In this document: positions 54,960 through 64,000 of the stretch, piece by piece
Numbering within the stretch: position 1 is the first letter of the stretch
Layout: the number at the start of each line of letters is the position of its first letter
Assembly (NCBI GenBank): GCA_963930735.1
Contig: OZ005740.1
Location: 105,406,694-105,470,693, forward strand
Length of the DNA: 64,000 nt
Source: Dioctria linearis
Lineage: Eukaryota > Arthropoda > Insecta > Diptera > Asilidae
Direction of reading: 5' to 3'
The notes under the pieces: generated by a model
Seen by the model: only the letters and a program-made list of their open reading frames with translations
The model's database searches: none
What the model was told of the DNA's origin: nothing
Position numbers and translations under genes: made by a program

Positions 54960-55327
54960 TGTTACGCGCCACAAAGTGATACAAGCGACATCTATTGGAA
55001 ATGGAAACAACTTTAGGTTAGTGACATCCTAGTAAACTGGGTTTGGAGAATGGAATATTCAGGAAGGTTCTAGGATAATTCGTAGAGTATAAATACGGCG
55101 CTGCTCACGTCCAGGAGGCGAGTATTATTTCAGACAGCGAAGTGAACGAAGTAAACTATTTGGATTGCGATAATTAGAAGTACAGTACTAGCTATAAATA
55201 AAGAGTTGATTTGATAATTATTTGTGAATTTGTGAGAGTAAACGGTAAAGTTAAATAAAGAAAGAGCTTTTGAATTATATCTGAAATATTGTGTTTTAAA
55301 TAACGAACTAAGGCCACGCTCGTAATA
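54960..55327 (+). repeat. Gypsy-3 5' LTR
   Basis: Starts TGTTACGCGCCACAAAG, ends CGCTCGTAATA. Contains TATAAATACGG (about 55088), a likely TATA box for the element transcript, and AATAAAG near 55198. Confidence 0.92.
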
Positions 55328-55329
55328 AC

Positions 55330-55343
55330 TGGTGTCAGAAGTA
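55330..55343 (+). other. Gypsy-3 primer-binding site
   Basis: TGGTGTCAGAAGT three bases after the LTR; complement of a tRNA-Leu 3' end. Confidence 0.75.
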
Positions 55344-55489
55344 AAATAAAATCGCGAAATAAAGTGGTGGCATTTGACTTTGAAATTCAAAGAGTGATTA
55401 ATTTGGTGAAATCGTGTGAAACTTTCCTGCTTTAAGTGAAAATTCCGAAAGATAATTTAATATTAAACTGTGAGTGAATTATCAAAGTA

Positions 55490-57141
55490 ATGGGACGCAA
55501 ACTAGAGGAGCTTCGCATACAGGAATTGAAAGTGGAGTTGGGGAAGCGGTCATTGCAAACGACAGGTCTAAAGAATGTTCTACTCGAGCGACTTAGACAA
55601 GCTTTGATAGAGGAAGAAAAGAATCCTGAGACATACATTTTCGAGGAAGAATCAGAAACTGAAGAAGAGCCTGCGATGAACATAGAACAGCTTTTGGGTA
55701 CTTTAATGACCAAAATGGAGCTTTCAACCCTGCAGGTGAAGAATGCTCTTGAGGAACAAAAGAATGCTTTTGAGGAACAAAAGAATTCTCTAGAAGCCCG
55801 ATTAGACGAACAAAAGAACGCTTTCGAGGAACAAAAGAATTCTCTGGAATCCCGTCTAGATGAACAAAAGAATTCTCTAGAAGCCCGTTTGGACGAACAA
55901 AAGAATGCTTTTGAGGAACAAAAGAATGCTTTTGAGGAACAAAAGAATTCTCTGGAATCCCGTCTAGATGAACAAAAGAATTCTCTAGAAGCCCGTTTGG
56001 ACGAACAAAAGAATGCTTTTGAGGAACAAAAGAATGCTTTTGAGGAACAAAAGAATTCTCTGGAATCCCGTCTAGATGAACAAAAGAATTCTCTAGAAGC
56101 CCGTTTGGACCAACAAAAGAATTCTTTGCAGAATTGTCTAGAAACTTGTTTGGAGGAACAGAAGACTTTTCTTAAGAATTCATTAGACGAGCAAAATGTA
56201 AAAATTGAAGGAATCCAGCAGGAAGTGCTAGAAGTTCAACAACAAGTGTCGGAAGTACAACAAAATGTTACGGAGAAGCTTGACAACTTTAAAGCAGATT
56301 TGGAGATGATGAAGCATCGACAACCACGGCACGAAGGAATTGAAATATCCAATGCAGGCAGAATGAAACCTCCAATATTTGATGGACAAAATTCGTGGCA
56401 TATTTTCAAGAGACAATTCGAGGCTGCTTCCGAAGTAAACGGATGGAATGATGCAGACAAAGCTACAGCTCTGGTATTAGCACTTCGAGGTTCTGCATCA
56501 GAGCTTTTACAAACTATACCGATAGAAAGGCAACGTGATTATACTTCATTAGTACAGGCGATAGAGTTACGTTATGGAGATGAACACATGCAGCAAGTAT
56601 ATCGCCTACAGCTACGCAACAGGATTCAAAAGCATGGCGAATCACTACAACAACTGCAGGCTGATGTGGAAAGATTAGCTTATCTCTCATACTCTACCGT
56701 AAATGCGGATTTCCTTAATGAAGTGGCAACAGAAGCATTTGTGAACGCTATTGCAGATCAAAATTTACAACAAGCGTTGAGGCAGGAAAGAAATCAACAG
56801 CAGAAGCACTAGCCTATGCACTAGCGTATGAATCTGCCAGGCAAGCTTCTCGAAGTGCAGTACGAGTGAGAGAAATTTCGGTGGAGGAATGTACTTGTAA
56901 TAGAATTCAGCCATCACAGAGCAATTCTTCACGTGGTATTCTGCGATGCTGGAATTGTAAAAGACCAGGACACCTCCAAAGGGACTGCAGAAAACGCCGT
57001 CGAACAGAATCACCAGAAGAGGAGGACAGAACAGAATGCCAAAGATGTCGAGCCAGGGAGCAAGCTATTCGGGGAGAGCCTAGAAATCAAACACCGACTA
57101 GTCGCATCAGCTCCCCTGTTCAGCAGTCGGAAAACATGTAA
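55490..57141 (+). pseudogene. gag: Gypsy-3 Gag (frameshifted)
   Basis: ATG at 55490. SAP-like motif in residues 1-40; coiled-coil repeats from about residue 84 to 215 (55740-56130); capsid from about 56340 (PIFDGQNSWHIFKRQ); then a 4-bp deletion relative to Gypsy-2 near 56784 shifts the frame and ends it at 56812. The remainder, with the CCHC knuckle CWNCKRPGHLQRDC (about 56944), is readable from 56866 to TAA at 57139-57141. The nucleocapsid is thus cut off from this copy's Gag. Confidence 0.88.
55735..56130 (+). repeat. Coding tandem repeat in Gypsy-3 gag
   Basis: 7-residue EQKNAFE and 11-residue DEQKNSLEARL/DEQKNSLESRL units. A higher-order block (DEQKNSLEARL, DEQKNAFE, EQKNAFE, EQKNSLESRL) occurs twice at nucleotide level (about 55858 and 55975). 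Different order from Gypsy-2. Confidence 0.85.
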
Positions 57142-60100
57142 AAACCAACTTCGGGGGGCAGAAGTTGGTTGGTAGAGTCGACAGCCCCGAAGTCATCATA
57201 CAGATAGCCCAGTTGAAGAGAAATAATAGCAGTCTTGTTATATATGGAAGTGTAGGGAAAAATGACTGCGCTGTCACTATCGACACTGGAGCTTCGAGAT
57301 CAATTATTAGAGCGAATCTTGTCAAGAACAAATGGCTTCACAATACCACCAAATATTTACTAAGAACAGCAACTGGAGCCGCAGCACAAGTTTTTGGAGA
57401 AATAACTTTGGATATTCAACTAGGTGAACTACTATTTCCTCACAATTTCCTAGTTTCAGACATAATGGATGAATGCATCCTTGGAGTAGATTTTATGACC
57501 ACATATAAAATAAATTTAGATGTCGGAGAACGAATACTCAAATATGGCAACATAGAAATTCCTATGAGACTAGGAGGAGGAACAGATTATCCTGCAAAAT
57601 TAAGGACGATGGTCTGTGAGAATATGACTCTCCCTGCATTCTCGGAGACGCTAGTATGGACAAAGCTTACTGATGACATCGGGACCTGCCGATTCTATCT
57701 GGTGGAGCCTAACCCTACAAAAGTAACATCGAACATCATCGTTGGTAAGACTTTAGTGAAGGCAGAAGGCGCAACATTAATTCCAATCAGAGTGCTCAAC
57801 ACATCCGAAAATGAGGTACAACTAAAAGAAGGTGCTATAATTGGAAATTGTGAGCCTGTTTATCAGATTGTTAATTTGGAAAATGGTAGTAATATTAAGG
57901 AGGCAATACGTATACCAGCTACTACTCAACAGGTTCAGAAACTTCTTTCATCTGGTGCCTTAAGTGAACAGCAATACAACGATGCCAAAGATATGATCGA
58001 TGAATTTTCGGAATTATTTGCAATGAATGATGATGATTTCGGCAAAACAAATCTTGTCCAGCATCGGATCAATACAGGAGATTCTAGGCCCATTCGGCAA
58101 CCACCACGAAGACTACCATTAGCCAAACAACCAGAAGTTGCAGATATGATAAATTCCATGAAAGAACAAGGTATAATTGAGGAATCTAACAGCCCTTGGA
58201 CATCGCCAGTTGTTTTGGTCAAGAAAAGGGATGGCAGCACCCGATTCTGTGTGGACTACCGCCAACTAAATAATGTAACAAGAAAGGATAGCTATCCGTT
58301 ACCAAGGATTGATGACACATTGGACACCCTTTCCGGAGCGCAATGGTTTTCCACATTGGATTTGAAGAGCGGTTACTGGCAAGTGGAAATACATCCCGAG
58401 GACCGAGAAAAAAACTGCTTTCTCAGTTGGAAGTGGCTTATGGCAATTCAAAGTTATGCCATTTGGATTATGTAATGCTCCAGCCACATTCGAACGACTC
58501 ATGGAATGTGTTTTACGAGGATTAACCTGGAAAACATGTCTTGTCTACTTAGATGACATAATTGTGATCGGAAGGACATTCGAGGAACATAAAAACAACT
58601 TACGGGACGTACTTCAAAGACTGAGAGATGCGAAACTGAAGCTCAGTACGAATAAATGTGCTCTATTCAAGAATGAAGTAAAATATTTGGGGCATATAGT
58701 TTCATCACAAGGAGTAAAAACTGATCCAGAGAAGATAAGAGCTGTGAAAAATTGGCCTGTTCCAAAGGACAAACATCAATTAAGGAGTTTTCTTGGATTA
58801 GCTACCTACTACAGGCGATTCGTAAAAGGTTTTGCAGATATAGCAAGGAGCCTACATCAACTTATAGAAAAAGGAAAGCCGTTCATATGGTCAGATAAAT
58901 GTAACGAGAGTTTTGCACATTTGAAGCAACAGCTCTGTGGAACTCCAGTGCTTCACTATCCAAAGCTGGGAAAAACTTTTATATTGGACACGGATGCCAG
59001 CAATGTAGGTATTGGTGCAGTGCTATCACAGGAGGAGGATGGTCAAGAGGTGCCAGTAGCTTATTTTAGCAAAGCACTCTCAAAATCAGAGAGAAATTAT
59101 TGTGCTACAAGGAAAGAGCTACTTGCCATTGTAAACTCAACCAAGCATTTCCATAAATATCTCTACGGGCAGAAATTTATCCTCCGCACTGACCATGCAG
59201 CGCTTAAATGGCTTTTGCAGTTTAAGAACCCTGAGGGGCAAGTGGCGAGATGGATAGAGCGACTCCAAGCTTATGACTTTGAAATCCAACACCGAAAAGG
59301 ACGTATCCATGGAAATGCAGACGCCCTTTCACGACGTCCATGCAAAGTTGAATGCAAACATTGCGTTCGGCTGGAAGAAAAAGAAACAAAAGCAACAATA
59401 CAGCTGATGACGGTGGAACCATCGACAGGTTGGAACAACGAGAGCTTGCGAACAGCTCAACGGGAAGACCCAGACATAGCACCTATTCTTGCTTGGAAAG
59501 AAGACATGGAAAGACCACAATGGCAAGATATCTCGGAGAGGAGTGAGAAACTGAAGAGCTACTGGGCTCAATGGAACTCTCTTCACGTTGAATGTGGTAT
59601 ATTAAAGCGCAAGTGGGAATCAACTAACGGCGAGTCATTCCGAATGCAAATAGTCGTGCCAGCATCCCAGGTCAAAGATGTCCTAGAAGAAATGCACAGT
59701 GGATTATCTGGAGGACATTTGGGGGTGAATAAAACAATTTCCAAAATACGTGAAAGGTTTTATTGGTTACATATGCGAGAGGATGTTGAGGAATGGTGCC
59801 GCAGATGCACTATCTGTGCTTCTTGCAAAGGACCACCACACAGAAGTAGAGGAGAAATGTATAAGTATAATGTAGGAGCCCCATTTGAAAGGATAGCCGT
59901 AGACATCGCTGGACCTTTTCCAGAAACAGATAACGGTAACCGTTATATATTAGTTGCTATTGACTATTTCAGTAAATGGCCCGAAGCTTATGCAATCCCT
60001 AATCAAGAGTCTACCACAGTAGCGGATCAAGTAGTAATGAATTGGGTCAGTAGATTTGGTGTTCCTCATGAACTTCATTCGGACCAAGGACGGAACTTCG

Positions 60101-60765
60101 AATCACGGACTTTCCAAGAGATGTGTAAAATTCTGGGAATAAGAAAAACCAGAACAACTCCTCTGCATCCACAATCTGATGGCATGGTAGAGCGCTTCAA
60201 CAGAACATTGGTCGAGCATCTAAAGAAAGTAGTCGACTATCACCAACGCGATTGGGATCGACATATTCCCATGTTCTTAATGGCCTATCGATCAGCTGTA
60301 CACAACACGACCGGACAAACTCCAGCAAAAGTGATATTCGGAAAGGAGATGCGTTTACCTAGCGATCTCAAGTTTGGTACACCCAGAGGTGAACAAAAGT
60401 TACCAGACGATTATGTATCGGAACTTAGACAACGATTAGCTGATGTACACGAAGTCACGAGAGCAAAATTAGCAATAAATACCGATCGGATGAAGACCCG
60501 ATATGACTTACGTGCTAACTCAGCAGGATTTAATGAAGGTGACCTTGTTTGGCTGTACAACCCGAAACGACGTAAGGGACGTTCTCCCAAATTACAACAA
60601 CACTGGGAAGGACCGTATTCAGTAGTGACTAGAATAAATGACGTAGTATATAGGATTCAGCGGGGTACAAGAGGCAAACGGAAAATCGTTCATCTAGATC
60701 GTTTATGTCAATACTGCGAGCATCAAGACCGTGGATCACCTGTTGTTCGGGACGAACAATTTTAA
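57084..60765 (+). pseudogene. pol: Gypsy-3 Pol (protease, RT, RNase H, integrase; one frameshift)
   Basis: First part to 58475: protease active site VTIDTGASRSIIR (DTG at 57282), RT with STRFCVDYRQLNN and FSTLDLKSGYWQVEI. An extended A-run at about 58407 shifts the frame; a second frame, open from about 58410 and ending 60765, carries MPFGLCNAPATFE, CLVYLDDIIVIG (YLDD at 58546), RNase H (FILDTDASNVGIGAVL, RKELLAIV, LRTDHAALKWL), the zinc-binding module, the DDE core (VDIAGPFPE, HSDQGRNF, VERFNRTL) and GPY-type end. The C-terminal 769 codons are unbroken. It ends 11 bp before the LTR; no env. Confidence 0.92.
57129..57168 (+). promoter_or_regulatory. Gag-pol junction: slippery-like tract and stem-loop
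   Basis: CCAACTTC (57145-57152) and GAAGTTGG (57161-57168) form a perfect 8-bp stem with loop GGGGGGCA, starting three bases after the gag stop (57139-57141). Pol is in the -1 frame, and that frame is open only from 57084 on. GGAAAAC (57129-57135) lies nine bases before the stem. Identical arms in Gypsy-2. Confidence 0.6.
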
Positions 60766-60776
60766 GAAGGGGGCAG
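60766..60776 (+). other. Gypsy-3 polypurine tract
   Basis: GAAGGGGGCAG directly before the 3' LTR. Confidence 0.8.
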
Positions 60777-61144
60777 TGTTACGCGCCACAAAGTGATACA
60801 AACGACATCTATTGGAAATGGAAACAACTTTAGGTTAGTGACATCCTAGTAAACTGGGTTTGGAGAATGGAATATTCAGGAAGGTTCTAGGATAATTCGT
60901 AGAGTATAAATACGGCGCTGCTCACGTCCAGGAGGCGAGTATTATTTCAGACAGCGAAGTGAACGAAGTAAACTATTTGGATTGCGATAATTAGAAGTAC
61001 AGTACTAGCGATAAATAAAGAGTTGATTTGATAATTATTTGTGAATTTGTGAGAGTAAACGGTAAAGTTAAATAAAGAAAGAGCTTTTGAATTATATCTG
61101 AAATATTGTGTTTTAAATAACGAACTAAGGCCACGCTCGTAATA
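60777..61144 (+). repeat. Gypsy-3 3' LTR
   Basis: 368 bp, differing from the 5' LTR at CAAACGACA/CAAGCGACA and TAGCGATAA/TAGCTATAA. Confidence 0.92.
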
Positions 61145-61148
61145 ATAT

Positions 61149-61300
61149 CTACTTTGACGCGTTCTCAGGCAACGTTCTCAGGTATGACAACATCAAGAAT
61201 GTTTTGGCCGATTTAGTAAATTTTTAAAGTAGAATTTGCAATTTTTAGGATAACGCGTAAAAAATTTGAGCTCTCCACGTCGATGCATTATTAAGCAGTT
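61149..61300 (+). repeat. Dispersed repeat A, copy 3, right part
   Basis: Resumes with GACGCGTTCTCAGGCA and continues GGCCGATTTAGTAAATTTTT, matching the second half of copies 1 and 2. Confidence 0.6.
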
Positions 61301-62134
61301 TCCAAATACATAGTCACTTTAATAATAAAGTAGCTATTGTTGCTCTATGTACCAACCATTTATAGACGTGGCCAAAACCAAAGTCTATTTCTCACTCAGT
61401 GTACCAAACTTTGTAACATAGCGAAACACTGCTTCCTGTTTACGAATTAATTTCCTGAAAAAAGGTTTCACTATACACAACTAACATTTAGATGGTCATG
61501 TGCATGTGTGCATGGTGAATAGCATTATTCTAAGGCATGTTTTATGAGCGGAATAAAGTAGTTAAACTAAAAAGAAACTATAGAGAAGTGCTCACGTAAT
61601 AACGTAAAATAATGTAAACAATTTCAGTAGAGTCAGCAGTCCTTTTTATATATTTCAGTGAATCCTATGAACGTAGTTAGTCCATATTATACATGCGAGT
61701 GGGAACAGTTCGCTTTATGTGGCAGAGAAGCGCTGAACTGAAGCCAATCGCAGATATTTCTATAAAAAAAATCATTGCACTCCACAATGCAAATTATATA
61801 TACATTCCTGATTTTTGTTTTTGCTAAATTATGTAGATTCGGAACATATTTCCAATTACTGATACAACTCACCAATGTAAAGCTACAAATGCATTATGAA
61901 GAGTACTGTGCGACGATTTTTCAATTGTCTTCAATAGTTGGTCATAAAACATGACTCAAAAAAATGCAACTGTTGTGATTGAAATTTTTCAAAATAATTT
62001 GGTACTCAATCGATAATTGAAATAATCTATTTTATATTCGATGTACTTAACGTTATAATGTAACGCCACCTGAAGTTCTTTAACAAGCACATTTCTACTC
62101 TATTTTATTAAAAAAAAAAAACCTTGCCAAAGCA
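61301..62134. other. Anonymous sequence with small repeats
   Basis: Contains TGTACCAACCATTTATAGACGT and TGTACCAAACTTTGTAACATAG (about 61348-61425), related to the arms of the fold-back element that follows, and TTCGATGTACTTAACGTTAT (about 62037), which recurs near 63660. No gene. Confidence 0.45.
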
Positions 62135-62394
62135 ACGTCCATAAACGGTGGGTACATATATTGACAAACATACTTAATTAATAGATGAACGACCTTAGCT
62201 TAGCAAGGCTCTGTAATATAAAATTTCTCCATTCGTTCGTAGAGCAAAAAATCACGTTTTCTGATGAATTGTTTCTACCAACTTAATTGTCTTCTCAATC
62301 ACTTTGTAAGCGATGTACTATTTATCTTCTTTTTTTGTTTTGCTAATATTATTCCTGTAAATTGTCGAACTATGTACCCACCGTTTCTGGACGT
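62135..62394. mobile_element. 260-bp fold-back element
   Basis: ACGTCCATAAACGGTGGGTA at 62135 (24 bp to 62158) is inverted at 62371-62394 with one mismatch, and the match extends loosely inward (TTGACA/TTCGACA). Non-coding. Confidence 0.65.
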
Positions 62395-63094
62395 AGAGTC
62401 TAACCCTAACCCGTATTGCGTAGCATAGTTAAGTAAAATATATCAAGTACAACAAATTCCTTAATCTATGTATAAGAATTTTAAAATTAATAATGTTTCC
62501 AAATGGTGGTAAAGGAAAAAGAAATGTAAAATATATTTGTAAATCTGTTAATATAATATATTAGAGCTATATCATAGAAATATGCTAAAAAGTAGTACAT
62601 ATAAATGATTGTATTGTTTTTGTTAAAAGTACACTTATTAGAAATAATTTTTTGTAAAATCACAAAGGTATAATTTTGATGATGTTAATTTAGCATTACA
62701 CGGGATAAGTCAGTCACGAAGTTGCAAAAATGATAAGCTGAGCGGTTTGTTAGCATTGAATGTTGCGATAGAAACGATTCGGTGGCTCGCTAATTTTGGT
62801 ATATTAGAAAAAATGAAGAATATAGAGAAAAAATGTTCATTATCAATAAAATCGACGTCAATCCACAAGCGAAGTGATGCCAAATAAATACATCTGTTGA
62901 GTTCAAGTAATTTAGTGTGAAGTATATAGTCAAATATAAATAGGTGGAAAAATTATGAATGAGCCCGTTAATTAAGCCCGTTAATAAGCGTGCAAATTTG
63001 TCGATATTTCTACATGCTACCAATCATGCTTCCATCATACTAGCTGGCGCTTGTTACTTTTCCATCTCATCTGTTCTTTTCATGTTCACATTAT
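62395..63094. other. Anonymous AT-rich sequence
   Basis: No gene recognised; a 77-codon minus-strand frame (63023-62790) is hydrophobic but has no known motif. Confidence 0.35.
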
Positions 63095-63404
63095 GGTTAA
63101 GCATATGTAACGATTAGTAAAGTTCTTGAATGTGCTCTTCTTCCACAACAGAGTATGCGAACAGGAGCATGTTGAAGAACTTTTCTTTCGTTAACTATAT
63201 TTGATCATGCTAATTCAGTATAATTAATTCTAGTTAGAATAAATGCTATGGTATTTCCTTTTTAGCTTTGAATAACGCTTTCATGATTTTATTACTGTCA
63301 GTATTGTTATTATTATTGTGTTTATTTGTTTGATTTTTGTTTCATTATCTTTGGCTATAGTGTGAATATGACGTATAAGCTCTCCATTGCTTGAAGTCAT
63401 TAAC
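63095..63404 (+). repeat. Dispersed repeat B, copy 2
   Basis: Same 300-bp sequence as 54234-54538, including the hairpin arms GTAAAGTTCTTGAATGTGCTC and GAGCATGTTGAAGAACTTT with the identical 27-base loop; the outer stem is slightly worn. Confidence 0.75.
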
Positions 63405-64000
63405 TTAATGTATAACACTAATATTAGTTTCTTCTGCAATGAGTTTGTTCGTTGCTCCTAATATAAACATAAACATAAACATTTATTGATTTGAGTATCC
63501 GTGCCAAAAGCACGCTGAGCGCTGGGCACATCTTAGCGAGTTACATATTAGATACAAACATATATTAGCAAAATTGAACATAAACAATTAAGAGTAAAGT
63601 ATTTGTTAGTTTTCTTATAAAATTTGATTCTATCGCTTGTACCAACTATCTATTACTTACTCGATGTACCTAACGTTGTAACGTAGCGGAAGCTGAGGTT
63701 CTTAAAGAAATAATTTTTCTATTCTATTCTATTCTATTCTATTCTCGCTCGGAAATCCAACTTCACCTTGGGCAGAGCTTTGGGACTGGCGAACCAAAAG
63801 AAAACTTTTTTTTTGTTGTCACGAAAATAAATAAGTAACAAGTGCCCTAGAAATATTTGTTGGGGATATTTCCTTTTTTTTGAATTCTATTCCTTTCTTT
63901 TTTCTTTATTTATCTGCCATTTTCCCACCTATTGTAAAGAAAAGGCGGCTTCTAGAAGGACTTATGAGTTTTGTAAAACAACTTACAGAATTAAAAATGT
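63405..64000. other. Anonymous sequence with microsatellites
   Basis: (ATAAAC)n at about 63463-63482 and (TTCTA)n at about 63716-63744. TCGATGTACCTAACGTTGTA (about 63662) repeats a sequence near 62040. No gene. Confidence 0.5.

Larger units (their letters stand above)
54960..61144 (+). mobile_element. Gypsy-3: Ty3/Gypsy element with SAP-domain Gag, nearly full coding set
   Basis: 6,185 bp. LTRs 54960-55327 and 60777-61144 (368 bp each, two differences that I can find). ATAT target repeats at 54956-54959 and 61145-61148. Same family as Gypsy-2 but with RNase H. Two frameshifts: in gag near 56784 and in RT near 58407. Both LTRs end CGTAATA rather than CGTAACA as in Gypsy-2, so the source element already had this change. 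Confidence 0.94.

Overview
The window looks like repeat-dense, probably heterochromatic DNA of a higher fly. It is AT-rich, has intron-like segments of about 60 bp with CTAAT-type branch sequences, and carries BEL/Pao and Ty3/Gypsy LTR retrotransposons of insect type. I see no bacterial features, no rRNA or tRNA gene, and no confidently identifiable host protein gene.

Layout. 1-17014: two BEL/Pao elements with an env-like region, head to tail and sharing one LTR (8150-8726). The first carries a further 1,658-bp internal tandem duplication. 17015-20545: an unusual non-coding block with a palindrome-bearing tandem repeat, an array of micro-exon/short-intron units ending at a poly(A) signal, a strong 5' splice-site match followed by five tandem 3' splice-site-like/hairpin units, and an orphan reading frame. 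20560-31346: a Gypsy element on the minus strand (Gypsy-1), cut off in RNase H. A younger, structurally complete Gypsy element (Gypsy-2, 24822-30460, minus strand, 368-bp LTRs, ATAT target duplication) sits in its leader. 31347-43100: a probable LTR, perfect hairpins, several small terminal-inverted-repeat elements, a dispersed repeat and poly-C runs. 43110-45830: a degenerate BEL fragment (minus strand) preceded by sequence that reads like spliced exons. 46000-54960: mostly anonymous, with a short-motif array at 48028-48247, an old Gypsy fragment (51498-53165) and a repeated miRNA-precursor-like hairpin. 54960-61144: Gypsy-3 (plus strand), a close relative of Gypsy-2, again flanked by ATAT. 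61145-64000: more small repeats.

How parts relate. The BEL copies share the same stops and frameshifts, and their internal parts differ at only about 16 positions, yet the two LTRs in view differ at 19 of 577. This fits duplication of an already dead element rather than two insertions. Gypsy-2 and Gypsy-3 are the same family: SAP-domain Gag with a long coiled coil, a stem-loop just after the gag stop, and Pol in the -1 frame. They carry different lesions and different Gag coiled-coil repeat arrays, while their LTR pairs are nearly identical (1 and 2 differences), so both are young.

Most interesting non-transposon signals: the micro-exon array (18738-19407), the neighbouring 3' splice-site/hairpin array (19643-20066), and the intron-like structure leading into the BEL reverse-transcriptase fragment (45830-46182).
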